The notes under the pieces were generated by a model. That model ran no database searches. It saw only the letters and a program-made list of their open reading frames with translations, and was not told the origin of the DNA. Below are positions 35,769 through 44,669 of a DNA stretch of 64,000 nucleotides, in pieces; the first letter of the stretch is position 1; every line of letters begins with the position of its first letter. The stretch comes from JBDTSW01 sp963807385 (GTDB lineage Bacteria > Actinomycetota > Thermoleophilia > Solirubrobacterales > 70-9): contig CAWEBQ010000003.1 of the NCBI GenBank assembly GCA_963807385.1, positions 124,001 through 188,000 of the forward strand. The letters run 5' to 3'. The translations under genes were made by a program, and so were the position numbers.

Positions 35769-37070
35769 TCAGCCCAGCGCGCGAATCGCGTGGAGGTTGA
35801 AGCTGGCCATCTCCTCGAGATCGGCCACCGCGATCCGCTCGTCGGCCCCGTGCATCCCGTTCAGGTAGGCCCCGTACTCCGTCGCGAACACGGGCGCGAA
35901 GCCGTAGGCGACCGAGCCGTAGCCCTGGCGTACCCAGTGCGAGTCCGTGAAGCCGGGCGTCACCAGTGGGAACAGCTCGGCTCCGTCCAGCCGCTTCCGT
36001 GCATAGTCCTGGCAGGCGCGATAGAGAGGGGTGTCCGTCGGAGACTCGGTGCCGCCCTCCAGCGGCTCGAGCAGCTCCAGCTCGTAGTAGATGTCCTCGC
36101 CGAGCGCGGCTGCCACGTGGGCCCGGATCGAGTCCTCGTCCTCGCCCGGGAGCGTGCGGCAGTCGCAGACCACGTCCGCGTAGGGCGGGATCACGTTCGC
36201 GGGCTCGTGCGTATGGAGGCCCGTGGGGGTAACGGTCATCCGCGTCATGGCGGGCATCATCTCGGCGAGATGCGGATGCTGATCCGCCGCCCAGGCCACC
36301 GCATCATCCGGATTCTCCGCGGGCGCGCCAAGCGCCTCTAGCGCACGGGCCAGCGACGGGATCAGGCGGGCAGCGGGGTCGTGGGCGAGGAGCCGCTCCA
36401 CCGCGAGCGCCGCGTGTCCGACGGCGTTGTCCGCTCCGGCGGGAACCGACGCATGCCCTGCGGTGCCGCGCACGCGCAGCCGGACGGAGGCAACCCGCTT
36501 CTCGCCGACGGAGATCGTGACCACGCGGCGGCCGTCCGCCAGCTCCAAGAGCATTCCGCCACCCTCGTTGATCGCGTAGTCGCAGCGGAGATCCGATCGC
36601 TCGCGGACCAGCCACGACATCCCGACCCCGGCCGTATTGCGCTCCTCGTCGGCCTCCGCTACGAGCACAACGTCGCCCGCGGGCGGCTCGCCTGCGCGGG
36701 CCAGACGTGCGAGGGCGACCGCGCGTGCGGCGAGCTCCCCCTTCATGTCGCCGGCGCCCCGGCCCACGAGGTGCCCGTCGCGGATCTCCGCCGCGAAGGG
36801 GGCGACGCTCCAGCCGTCCACTGGGGCGGGGACGACGTCCGTGTGCGCCAGCAGCATCAGCGAGGGGCCCCCCTCTCCGCGCACCCTGGCCACCAGATTG
36901 AGCCGATCCGGATCGGGCCCGACGAGCTCGACCTCGGCGCCCGCCTCGCGCAGATAGGCGCCCAACAGCTCCGCGGCCGGCGTCTCGCGGCCCGGCGGGT
37001 TCGAGGTGTCGATGCGGATCAGCTCCTGCGCGAGGCCCGTGACCTCGTCGCGTAGCCCAGGGTCGCTCAC
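35769..37070 (-). CDS. M20 family metallopeptidase
   Basis: A 433-residue di-zinc peptidase/deacylase of the ArgE/DapE/CPG2 group. Metal ligands are visible in LLAHTDVVP (His76, Asp78), GAGDMKGELA (bridging Asp) and EADEERNTAGVG (Glu pair), and the dimerisation lid begins at RVRGTAGHASVPAGADNAV. GTG 37070 overlaps the stop of the P1 peptidase (GTGA), so a longer frame is rejected. Being last in the transporter operon, it likely cleaves dipeptides or N-acyl amino acids released inside the cell. Exact specificity cannot be read. Confidence 0.92.
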   Translation of the reverse strand: MSDPGLRDEVTGLAQELIRIDTSNPPGRETPAAELLGAYLREAGAEVELVGPDPDRLNLVARVRGEGGPSLMLLAHTDVVPAPVDGWSVAPFAAEIRDGHLVGRGAGDMKGELAARAVALARLARAGEPPAGDVVLVAEADEERNTAGVGMSWLVRERSDLRCDYAINEGGGMLLELADGRRVVTISVGEKRVASVRLRVRGTAGHASVPAGADNAVGHAALAVERLLAHDPAARLIPSLARALEALGAPAENPDDAVAWAADQHPHLAEMMPAMTRMTVTPTGLHTHEPANVIPPYADVVCDCRTLPGEDEDSIRAHVAAALGEDIYYELELLEPLEGGTESPTDTPLYRACQDYARKRLDGAELFPLVTPGFTDSHWVRQGYGSVAYGFAPVFATEYGAYLNGMHGADERIAVADLEEMASFNLHAIRALG

Positions 37071-38023
37071 GACGAGGAACGGGACGCGGCCAGCTCTCGG
37101 ACCCACTCGGTCGGGAAGGCGTCCTGCATGGTCCCGTCGAGGCGCTGCGCCGGGCTACCGGCTAGAAGGCAGTTCATGACCGCCTCGTGCGCGGCCTCCC
37201 ATGCCGCCAGGAAGTACGGGTTCAGGTCGCCGTTCGCGACGCGGCCCTCGGAGCCGCTGGCGAACGCGAGCCCGATCTCGCCCGAGCCCTCGGACGCGTA
37301 GGACCCGGCGCGCGCCAGCCCCAGCAACGGGCGCAGGGCGAGCCGGCGGAGCTGGTGCGGCAGCAGCGGCGCGTCGGTCGCACAGACCGTGATGCACGAG
37401 CCCTCGTGACCTTCGCGCGGGGGCGCCGCGCCCAGCGAGGTCCCGAGCACGTCGAGGTCGGCCCGCTCCCCGAAGTTGCAGAGCAGGAGCACCCCGACGT
37501 GGTAGTCGCCGACCGCTCGCGACGCCGTCCCGATACCGCCCGGATACTCGAAGCAGACCATCCCGGTCCCCGCCCCCACGTTCCCCTCCTCAACGTCGGT
37601 GCCCAGCGATGAGAGCGCTCGCTCGACGTCGCCCCTCGCAATGGTTCGCGAGTCGCCCATATCGCCATCGTCACACTCGCCGACGACGGGGATCACCACG
37701 TCGTCGGGGCCGTGTCCCGAGGCGTGGATCGCCGCGTCCACCACGGTGCCCAGCGCATGCGTCCCGCAGAGGTAGACGGGCGTCTGGATCGTCCCCCGCT
37801 CCTTGATCTCGAGCTTGCCGGTGAGCTCACCGAACCCGTTGACCGTCCGCGTGCCTGCCGACACGGGCAGCGACGACGGATGGACGACGGTGACCCCGCA
37901 GCGCTCGCCGCTCTCGGCCCTGGCGTGGCCGACGCGAACTCCCGGGACATCGGTGATCGCGTTCCGGGGGCCGGGGTCGAGCCGGCCGATCGGTCCGGCG
38001 ACGTCGCGCCAGCGCTCAGGCAT
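37067..38023 (-). CDS. P1 family peptidase (DmpA/BapA-like beta-aminopeptidase)
   Basis: 318 residues of the Ntn-type peptidase family P1 that includes L-aminopeptidase D-Ala-esterase DmpA, beta-peptidyl aminopeptidase BapA and nylon oligomer hydrolase NylC; members self-cleave before the nucleophile. Family blocks are NAITDVPGVRVGH, GNVGAGTGMVCFEYPGGIGT, ATDAPLLPHQLRRLALRPLLG and SEGSGEIGLAFASG. The predicted self-cleavage is Gly246|Ser247, a Gly-Ser bond as in DmpA. ATG 38023 overlaps the end of the transporter ATPase by 8 bases. In this operon it is the best candidate for trimming N-terminal beta-amino or D-amino residues. Confidence 0.9.
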   Translation of the reverse strand: MPERWRDVAGPIGRLDPGPRNAITDVPGVRVGHARAESGERCGVTVVHPSSLPVSAGTRTVNGFGELTGKLEIKERGTIQTPVYLCGTHALGTVVDAAIHASGHGPDDVVIPVVGECDDGDMGDSRTIARGDVERALSSLGTDVEEGNVGAGTGMVCFEYPGGIGTASRAVGDYHVGVLLLCNFGERADLDVLGTSLGAAPPREGHEGSCITVCATDAPLLPHQLRRLALRPLLGLARAGSYASEGSGEIGLAFASGSEGRVANGDLNPYFLAAWEAAHEAVMNCLLAGSPAQRLDGTMQDAFPTEWVRELAASRSSS

Positions 38024-38996
38024 TCTGCGAGGGCGGCTGGGCGGCGGCCGCCGGGTCGTGCAGCAAGCAAGCCGCGGCGTGCTCGCCCGAGCCGAGCGGC
38101 ACGAGCGTGGGATCGACGCGATCGCACGGCTCGAACCGTCGCGGGCAACGCGGGTGGAAGCGACACCCCGCCGGGACGTCGGTCGGGTCGGGCAGCTCGC
38201 CGCTAAGCAGCTCACGCTCACCCGCCCCGCCCGGCGCCGGGACGGGGATCGCGGTGACCAGCGCCTGGGTGTACGGGTGGCCGGGCCGCTCGATCACCTC
38301 GGCGGCGGTCCCCTGCTCGACCACCCGGCCCAGGTACATCACCGCGATGCGGTCGCACAACGACCAGGCCAGGCTGAGGTCGTGCGTGATGAAGATCAGG
38401 GCGAGGTCGCGCCGCTTCTGAAGCTCCACCAGCACCGAGAGGATCTGCGTCCGGACCGACGCGTCCAGCATCGACACCGGCTCGTCGCAGATCAGGCCCT
38501 CCGGCTCGAGCACGAGCGAGGCGGCGATCGCGGCGCGCTGGCGCTGGCCGCCGGAGAGCTGGTGCGGGTACCGGCGCCGAAACCGCTCGGCGTCGAGGCC
38601 GACGTCGGCGAGGGCCTGGAGCATCAGGCGCTCGTGCTCACCCTTGTCCACGCCCTGGACCACCAGCGGCTCCTTGACGATCGTCTCGACCCGCTGGCGG
38701 GGATTGAGGGTCTGGTAGGGGTCCTGGAAGATCATTTGAACCTTCCGGCGCAGCGCGTTGCGCGCTGACCTCCCCTCCACCGGCGTTCCGTCGAGAGCGA
38801 AGCCCCCGCCGGCCGGCTCCTGCAGCCCGAGCATCGCCCGCGCCAGGGTCGACTTCCCGCAGCCGGACTCGCCGACGATCCCGAGGATCTCCCCGCGGCG
38901 CCACTCGAGCGAGACCCCGTCGAGGGCCCTCGCGCGCTTGCGGCGGCGGCCGAACTCGACCGAGAGGTCGCTGACCTCCATCAGGGGCGTACTCAT
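38016..38996 (-). CDS. Oligopeptide ABC transporter ATP-binding protein (OppF/DppF-like)
   Basis: 326 residues: Walker A GESGCGKSTLARAMLG, Q-loop MIFQDPYQTLNPRQ, signature HQLSGGQRQRAAIA, Walker B LICDEPVSMLD and H-loop FITHDLSL, followed by the C-terminal oligopeptide domain with a CRFHPRCPRRFEPCD cysteine motif, which in OppF/DppF-type ATPases can bind an iron-sulfur cluster. ATG 38996 overlaps the stop of the partner ATPase (ATGA). It pairs with the OppD-like subunit to power the two permeases. Confidence 0.94.
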   Translation of the reverse strand: MSTPLMEVSDLSVEFGRRRKRARALDGVSLEWRRGEILGIVGESGCGKSTLARAMLGLQEPAGGGFALDGTPVEGRSARNALRRKVQMIFQDPYQTLNPRQRVETIVKEPLVVQGVDKGEHERLMLQALADVGLDAERFRRRYPHQLSGGQRQRAAIAASLVLEPEGLICDEPVSMLDASVRTQILSVLVELQKRRDLALIFITHDLSLAWSLCDRIAVMYLGRVVEQGTAAEVIERPGHPYTQALVTAIPVPAPGGAGERELLSGELPDPTDVPAGCRFHPRCPRRFEPCDRVDPTLVPLGSGEHAAACLLHDPAAAAQPPSQNA

Positions 38997-40000
38997 TCCG
39001 AGAGCCTCGTGCCCTCGGCCGTCAGCTCCGGCCAGCTCGACCAGGGGGCGAAGTGGCAGGCGGCCGCATGCCCCGGGCCCACCCCAGCCAAGGGCGGATC
39101 GACCCTGCAGCGATCCTCCGCGTAGGGACAGCGGGGGTGAAACCGGCAGCCTTCGGGGGGATCCGTGGGATCGGGCGGACCGCCCGGGATCGGCGTGCCC
39201 AGGCCGCGCTCGCCGCCGATCACGGGGAGCGTGTCGAGCAGCCGCTTGGTGTACGGATGCTGCGGGGATGCGAAGACCGAGGCCACGGGCCCCGACTCGA
39301 CGATGCGACCCGCGTACATCACCGCGATCCGGTCGCAGGTCTCGGCGAGGACGCCGAGGTCGTGGGAGATCAGGATCAGGGCCAGGCCCAGGCGCTCGCG
39401 AAGCTGCTCCAGCAACTGCAGGACCTGCGCCTGCATCACGACGTCCAGTGCCGTGGTGGGCTCGTCGGCGATGATCAGCGACGGGTTACAGGCCAGGGCG
39501 AGGGCGATCATCACCCGCTGGCGCTGCCCACCGGAGAGCTCGTGCGGATAGCGGCGGCCAACGCCCGCGGTCAGGCCGACCGTCTCCAGGAGCTCGGCGA
39601 TCCGCGCGGCGACCGCCGCCGAGCCGGCCCGCTTGGCGTGCAGGATGATCGCCTCGTTGAGCTGGTGGTCAATTCGCTTCACGGGGTCAAGCGAGTTCAT
39701 CGCCCCCTGGAACACCAGCGAGACGTGGCGCCAGCGGACAACGCGCATGCCCGCCTCGGTCCGCCGGCCGATGTTGATCGGGTCCTCCACGCCCTTCGGG
39801 CGCAAGGTGATCACGCCAGACTGCTCGAGCGACGGGGGCAGCAACCTCATCAGCGCCAGAGCGGTGGTCGTCTTGCCGCAGCCGGACTCGCCGGCCAGGC
39901 CCAGCGCCTCACCCGCCCCGAGCGTGAAGTCCACCCCATCGACGATCGGGTTGCCCTGATGCTCGACGCGCAAACCCTCTACCTCGAGCAGCGTGCTCAT
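38993..40000 (-). CDS. Oligopeptide ABC transporter ATP-binding protein (OppD/DppD-like)
   Basis: 335 residues: Walker A GESGCGKTTTALALMRL, Q-loop LVFQGAMNSLDPV, signature HELSGGQRQRVMIALA, Walker B LIIADEPTTALD, H-loop LISHDLGVL, and a C-terminal CRFHPRCPYAEDRCRVDPP Cys cluster like that of the partner ATPase. ATG 40000 overlaps the permease stop (ATGA); a longer upstream frame only reads the permease gene out of frame. Confidence 0.94.
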   Translation of the reverse strand: MSTLLEVEGLRVEHQGNPIVDGVDFTLGAGEALGLAGESGCGKTTTALALMRLLPPSLEQSGVITLRPKGVEDPINIGRRTEAGMRVVRWRHVSLVFQGAMNSLDPVKRIDHQLNEAIILHAKRAGSAAVAARIAELLETVGLTAGVGRRYPHELSGGQRQRVMIALALACNPSLIIADEPTTALDVVMQAQVLQLLEQLRERLGLALILISHDLGVLAETCDRIAVMYAGRIVESGPVASVFASPQHPYTKRLLDTLPVIGGERGLGTPIPGGPPDPTDPPEGCRFHPRCPYAEDRCRVDPPLAGVGPGHAAACHFAPWSSWPELTAEGTRLSE

Positions 40001-40845
40001 CTTCCCTCCTGCAGACGCGGGTTGATGTACTCCTCGAAGAGGTACCCGAGCATCGCCACCGCGAGCACGAGCACGGTGATGCATAGCCCCGGCGGTATCA
40101 CGTACCACCAGGCCTCGGCGCTCGGGGCGCCGGACTCGAACGCGTTCTCCAGCATCGTGCCCCACGAGATCCGAGTCGGGTCCCCCAGTCCGAGGAAGGA
40201 GAGCGCCGCCTCGGAGAGGATCGCCACCGCGACGATCAGCACGGTGTTGGCGAAGATCAGCGGCGCCGTGTTGGGCAGGATGTGGGTCTTGATGATGTAG
40301 CTGTCCTTCGCGCCAAGCGCCCGCGCGCGCTCGACGAACGCGCGCTCGCGCAGCGTCAGCACCTGCGCACGCACAATCCGCCCTGTTCCCGCCCACGAGG
40401 TCAACCCGATGACCACGATCAACACCCCCAGGGAAGGATCCAGCAGACGCGCGAGCACGATCATCAGGGGCAGCGTGGGGATCACCAGGAACCAGTTCTC
40501 CAGCGCGTCGAGGATGCGGTCGGTCCACCCGCCGAAGTAGCCGCTGGCAAGCCCGACGGCCGAGCCCAGGACCGCCGAGATGATGGCGGCCGCGAACCCG
40601 ACGACGATCGAGACCCTGGCCCCGACCAGGACCTGGGAGAGGACGTCGGAGCCGGTCTCCGTGGTTCCGAGCAGGTGCGAGCCGCTGGGAGGCTGCAGAA
40701 CATCGACGCTGGAGGCGGTGGGATCGTAGGGCGCGATCAGCGTCCCGAAGATCGCGATGAAGGCGAAGAGCGCGAGAACCACGATTCCGAACCGCCCCCG
40801 GCCGGTGCCCACGAGCAGGTCCTTGACGGCGCTCCTGTCGTTCAT
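39997..40845 (-). CDS. Oligopeptide ABC transporter permease (OppC/DppC-like)
   Basis: 282 residues with six predicted membrane helices. The N-terminal cytoplasmic stub and first helix (FGIVVLALFAFIAIFGTLIAPYDPT) and the loop HLLGTTETGSDVLSQVLVGARVSI are hallmarks of DppC/OppC. The cytoplasmic coupling loop FVERARALGAKDSYIIKTHILPN carries the EAA motif for ATPase contact. ATG 40845 overlaps the stop of the first permease. Confidence 0.94.
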   Translation of the reverse strand: MNDRSAVKDLLVGTGRGRFGIVVLALFAFIAIFGTLIAPYDPTASSVDVLQPPSGSHLLGTTETGSDVLSQVLVGARVSIVVGFAAAIISAVLGSAVGLASGYFGGWTDRILDALENWFLVIPTLPLMIVLARLLDPSLGVLIVVIGLTSWAGTGRIVRAQVLTLRERAFVERARALGAKDSYIIKTHILPNTAPLIFANTVLIVAVAILSEAALSFLGLGDPTRISWGTMLENAFESGAPSAEAWWYVIPPGLCITVLVLAVAMLGYLFEEYINPRLQEGR

Positions 40846-41810
40846 CTGCTCTGCACCCTGGGGTCGAGGACGAAGTAGAGGCAGTCGGCGAGCAGGTTCG
40901 CGAGGATCACGGCGAACGAGAACACGAGGAACGTGCCCTGAAGCACCGGGAAGTCCTTGTCGTTGATCGCGTTGAAGGTGAGCTCGCCGAGCCCGGGCCA
41001 GGAGAAGATCGTTTCGATCGTGATCGCGCCGCCGACGACGATCCCGAACTGGATCGCGGACAGGGTGACGAGGGGCAGCAGCGCATTGGGTACCGCGTGG
41101 CCCCGGACCACCCGCTCCCACGGCAGCCCGATGGCCCGCTTGACGGTGATGAAGTCCTCGGTCAGGACGTCCACCATCGACGAGCGCATGATCAGGAAGT
41201 ACTGCCCGAGCAGCATCAGCGTCATCGCGATCGCGGGCAGCACCAGGTGCTCGGCCACGTCCGAGGCCTCCGCCAGCCAGCTTGAGAACTCGACCCCAGG
41301 TGTGACCTGCTGACCGGCCGGAAAGATGGGTATCCAGACCGCCAGGACGAGGATCAGGATGATCCCGATCCAGTACTCGGGCGCCGAGTATGTCGCCAGG
41401 CTGAAATCGAGCAATCGGCGATCGGATCTCTTCCCCCGCCTGGTGGCGGCCACCACCCCCATCCAGCTCCCGATCAGCGTCGCCAGCACCGTTCCGGTTC
41501 CGACCAGCAGCAGCGTCCACGGAAGCGCCTGCTTGATCTCGCCCCACACGTCCTCGCGCGAGCGCTGACTGATCCCGAGGTCGAGGCGCAGGGTGTCGCC
41601 CACATAGTCGACGAACTGCCCGGTGATCGGCTTGTCCAGCCCGTACTGCGCCTGAAGCTTTTCGATCTCCTCGGGGCTCGCGTTCGGCAGCCTGGCCAGC
41701 TGCGCGGTCGGGTCCCCCATGACCCGGAAGAGGAAGAAGTTGAAGATGATGACGAAGACCAGCGTGAGCACCGCGGCGCCCACCTTCCCGGCCAGCCATC
41801 GGCCGCTCAC
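40842..41810 (-). CDS. Oligopeptide ABC transporter permease (OppB/DppB-like)
   Basis: 322 residues with about six membrane helices. The N-terminus LTLVFVIIFNFFLFRVMGDP and the extracytoplasmic segment with LQAQYGLDKPITGQFVDYV are characteristic of OppB/DppB. The EAA loop is FITVKRAIGLPWERVVRGHAVPNALLP. GTG 41810 begins 37 bases after the binding-protein gene, the largest gap inside the transporter block. Confidence 0.94.
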   Translation of the reverse strand: MSGRWLAGKVGAAVLTLVFVIIFNFFLFRVMGDPTAQLARLPNASPEEIEKLQAQYGLDKPITGQFVDYVGDTLRLDLGISQRSREDVWGEIKQALPWTLLLVGTGTVLATLIGSWMGVVAATRRGKRSDRRLLDFSLATYSAPEYWIGIILILVLAVWIPIFPAGQQVTPGVEFSSWLAEASDVAEHLVLPAIAMTLMLLGQYFLIMRSSMVDVLTEDFITVKRAIGLPWERVVRGHAVPNALLPLVTLSAIQFGIVVGGAITIETIFSWPGLGELTFNAINDKDFPVLQGTFLVFSFAVILANLLADCLYFVLDPRVQSR

Positions 41811-41847
41811 GCTGACTCCCTCATCCCGGCCTCGTCCTCCTTGCGGC

Positions 41848-43701
41848 CTAGTTCTCGAACTCCAGCGGCTCGTCCGATCCCCGGCCGCCGCCCCCGCCGC
41901 GCCTGCGGGCGATCAGGTAGGCAGCGCCGCCGAACACGACGCCCGCGATGACGATGATGAGCACCGGGCTGCCGCCACCACCATCGTCGCCGCCGCTCGA
42001 GCCACCTTCGTCGAACGAAAGTGACAGCAGCGGCGCGTAGCCGGCCTGCTCGCAGAGGAGATCGCCGGTCTCGTCCTCCGGGCACGAGAGCGTCACGTCG
42101 GTGAGCCGGTCCGAGCGGTACGCCTGCAGGTTCGGGTCCTCGGTCAGGACGACGTACGCGACCTCCTCCTGCGCGATCGCGACCATCCGCTGGATGATCT
42201 CCTTGCGCGCCTCCGTGTCGAACTCCGCGGCCTGCTCCTTGTAGAGGCGGTCGAACTCCTCGTTCGAGAAGAACGAGTCCGAGGAGCCGCCGATCTCGTC
42301 GGTGGTCAGGATGCTGAGCAGGAAGCTGGGGTCGTAGGCGTCGCCGCCCCAGCCCCAGATGAACGTGTCGAACGCCGGCGCGGGCTTGCCGTTCTCCTTG
42401 CGCACGGTCAACTCCGTGAGCTTGTCCACGCTCACCACCTGGACGTTGAACTCGACGCCGATCTCGGCGGTCATCTCGGCGACTAGCTTCGCGGCCTGGA
42501 CGTTGTAGGGCGACTCCGAGCGGACGTAGAGGTCGAATGACAGCGTCTCGCCGTCCTTCTCGCGGACTCCGTCCTCGTTCTCGACCCAGCCCGCGTCCTC
42601 GAGGATCTGGATCGCCATCTCCGGGTCGTAGGGATAGTCCTGCTCGGGGACCTCGTAGAACGACTTGTAGAAGGACGGCAGGATGCCGTGGGCCGGGAAG
42701 GCCGTGTCGCGCCCAGCGATCGTGTTGATGCGCTCGCGGTCGATTCCGTAGGCGATTGCCTGGCGAACGTCCAGGTCCTGGACCGCCGGGTTGAACTCCG
42801 CGTCCGGGCACAGGTCCTCCGGGCAGAGGTTGAACGCCAGCTGCGTGTAGGCGGTCGACGAGCTCTGGACCGTCTCGATGTTCGGGTCCTCACCGAGGCT
42901 CGCGAAGCTTCCCGGTGGAACCTCGACGATGGCGTCGATCTCGCCCAGCTTCAGGGCGCGCTCGACGGCGTCCGCGTTGCCGTACTTGATGTATTGGATC
43001 TCGTCGATCTTTGGCTCGGGGCCGCGGAACTCCGGGTTCTTCTCCATGGTGATCAGGCGCCCGCGCTCGAACTCGGTGACCGTGTAGGGCCCGCTCCCGA
43101 CGAGCGGGATCGGCGGCTTGTAGGTACTGGTCAGCTCATCGATCGGGACCTCGCCCCAGATGTGCTCGGGCAGGACGTAGATGAAGAGGCCGCCGACGAT
43201 CCGCGCGTCCGGCTGCTTGGTCTCGATCACAACGGTCTCGTCGTCCGGGGCCTTGATCGACTTCACGTTGTCCGTGTAGCTCGTGAAGAGGTCCCCCTCG
43301 GATCCGAGGGTCTCCAGTGACCACTTGACGTCGGCGGACGTCAGCGGCTCGCCGTCCGACCACTTCTGATCCGGCGCGAGCGTGAAGGTGATCGTCTTAC
43401 CGTCCTCCGAGACCTCCCAGCTCTCGGCCACGCCGGGGCTCGGCGATAGGTCCTCGGCGCTGAAGTTGACGAGCAGGTCCCAGTTCATCGCCCAGACGTT
43501 GAAGCTCTCCTCGTCGAGGCCGAAGAACGGGTTCAGGGTCTGCGGATCCTGGGCCCAGCCGATCTTGAGGACCTGGTCCGAGCCGCCGTCCGAGCCGCCG
43601 CCCGAGTCCTGGGCGGTGGCACCGGCCGCGCCGAGCACCGCGAGCACCGCCGACGCCAGCACTGCCACCAGGCCGGCACGCAGGTTCCTGATCCCCTTCA
43701 C
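41848..43701 (-). CDS. Peptide ABC transporter substrate-binding protein with C-terminal membrane anchor
   Basis: 617 residues of the SBP family 5 (DppA/OppA-like). A signal peptide (LVAVLASAVLAVLGAAGATA) without a lipobox Cys is followed by family blocks LKIGWAQDPQTLNPFFGLDE and ITFTLAPDQKWSDGEPLTSADVKWS. After a Gly/Ser-rich linker (about 560-578) the chain ends with a membrane span LIIVIAGVVFGGAAYLIA and RRR, so it is probably tethered at the C-terminus instead of by a lipid. The large pocket of this family usually takes peptides of 2-5 residues. ATG 43701 overlaps the stop of the S66 peptidase (ATGA). Confidence 0.93.
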   Translation of the reverse strand: MKGIRNLRAGLVAVLASAVLAVLGAAGATAQDSGGGSDGGSDQVLKIGWAQDPQTLNPFFGLDEESFNVWAMNWDLLVNFSAEDLSPSPGVAESWEVSEDGKTITFTLAPDQKWSDGEPLTSADVKWSLETLGSEGDLFTSYTDNVKSIKAPDDETVVIETKQPDARIVGGLFIYVLPEHIWGEVPIDELTSTYKPPIPLVGSGPYTVTEFERGRLITMEKNPEFRGPEPKIDEIQYIKYGNADAVERALKLGEIDAIVEVPPGSFASLGEDPNIETVQSSSTAYTQLAFNLCPEDLCPDAEFNPAVQDLDVRQAIAYGIDRERINTIAGRDTAFPAHGILPSFYKSFYEVPEQDYPYDPEMAIQILEDAGWVENEDGVREKDGETLSFDLYVRSESPYNVQAAKLVAEMTAEIGVEFNVQVVSVDKLTELTVRKENGKPAPAFDTFIWGWGGDAYDPSFLLSILTTDEIGGSSDSFFSNEEFDRLYKEQAAEFDTEARKEIIQRMVAIAQEEVAYVVLTEDPNLQAYRSDRLTDVTLSCPEDETGDLLCEQAGYAPLLSLSFDEGGSSGGDDGGGGSPVLIIVIAGVVFGGAAYLIARRRGGGGGRGSDEPLEFEN

Positions 43702-44669
43702 TGGGTTCCTCCTTGTTGATTGGGCTCGACGGCCGCCTCGACGACCTCGAGAGTCTTACCGCCACCGTCGATCCGCACGGTCGCCCCCAGGGGCATCGTG
43801 GCCATGTGCTTGCCGTGACCGACCGGCACGTTCGCGATCGCCGGGATCCGAAGCGGGCCGATCAGCTCGTCCAGGATCTCCTCGATCGACAGCATCGAGG
43901 CCGCCTCCTCGGGGACGGTCAGCGGCTTCAGATCGACGTTGGTCCCGAACACGACGCCGACCGCGTCGTCGAGCTTTCCGGCACGGATGAGGTGGTTGAT
44001 CGCTGTGTCGATCAGATAGGTCTCGCTGAACAGGTCCTCGATCATCAGCACGCACCCGGCGGTCTGGACCTCGTAGGGGGTGCCGATGCTCGAGCACAGA
44101 AGCGTCAGGCAGCCGCCCACCAGCGGGCCCTCGCCCACTCCCTCGCCTACCGTGAGAACGTAGGGGTCGTCTGGGTCCTCGAAGACGCGCCCCAGCGGCT
44201 CCGGCTGGAGAGCCCGGTGGAACCACTCCTCGGTCTCCTTGGTCAGCGCGTCCTTCTTGCGCGTGAACCGCAGCAGCATGGGGCCGTAGAAGCTGATCCA
44301 CCCCAGGTGGGCCTGCAGCGCGAGGTGCAGCGCGGTCAGGTCGCTGTACCCGCACACGATCCGGGGCTCGCCGACCGCGTCCCAGTCGATCAGGTGGAGG
44401 ATCCGGGCCGTCCCGTATCCACCCTCGAGGGCGAGGACCATGTCGATTCCAGGCTCGGAGAGCGCCCACTGCAAGTCGGCCGCCCGCTCGGCGTCGGTCC
44501 CGGCGAGGTAGCCGTGAACCTTGCCGCAGTTCGGGCCGAAGACGACCTCGTGCCCCCGCTCCTCGAAGTATCTCGTCCCCTGCTCGGTGTCGGAGCGGGT
44601 CTGCGGCGGACTGGCGGGCGAGATGACCGCAATTGTCGCCTTCTCGGGTAGAGCGGGTGGCTTGATCAT
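43698..44669 (-). CDS. S66 family peptidase (LD-carboxypeptidase/MccF-like)
   Basis: 323 residues of the S66 serine carboxypeptidases. The nucleophile Ser109 lies in IVCGYSDLTALHLAL, the catalytic Glu in CVLMIEDLFSETYLID and the His in ANVPVGHGKHMATMPLG; EGGYGTARILHLIDW is the family glycine loop. S66 enzymes cut L,D-peptide bonds in muropeptides or hydrolyse microcin C-type aminoacyl nucleotides (MccF). No signal peptide, so it acts in the cytoplasm on imported material. Start and stop both overlap neighbouring genes by 4 bases. Confidence 0.92.
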   Translation of the reverse strand: MIKPPALPEKATIAVISPASPPQTRSDTEQGTRYFEERGHEVVFGPNCGKVHGYLAGTDAERAADLQWALSEPGIDMVLALEGGYGTARILHLIDWDAVGEPRIVCGYSDLTALHLALQAHLGWISFYGPMLLRFTRKKDALTKETEEWFHRALQPEPLGRVFEDPDDPYVLTVGEGVGEGPLVGGCLTLLCSSIGTPYEVQTAGCVLMIEDLFSETYLIDTAINHLIRAGKLDDAVGVVFGTNVDLKPLTVPEEAASMLSIEEILDELIGPLRIPAIANVPVGHGKHMATMPLGATVRIDGGGKTLEVVEAAVEPNQQGGTQ

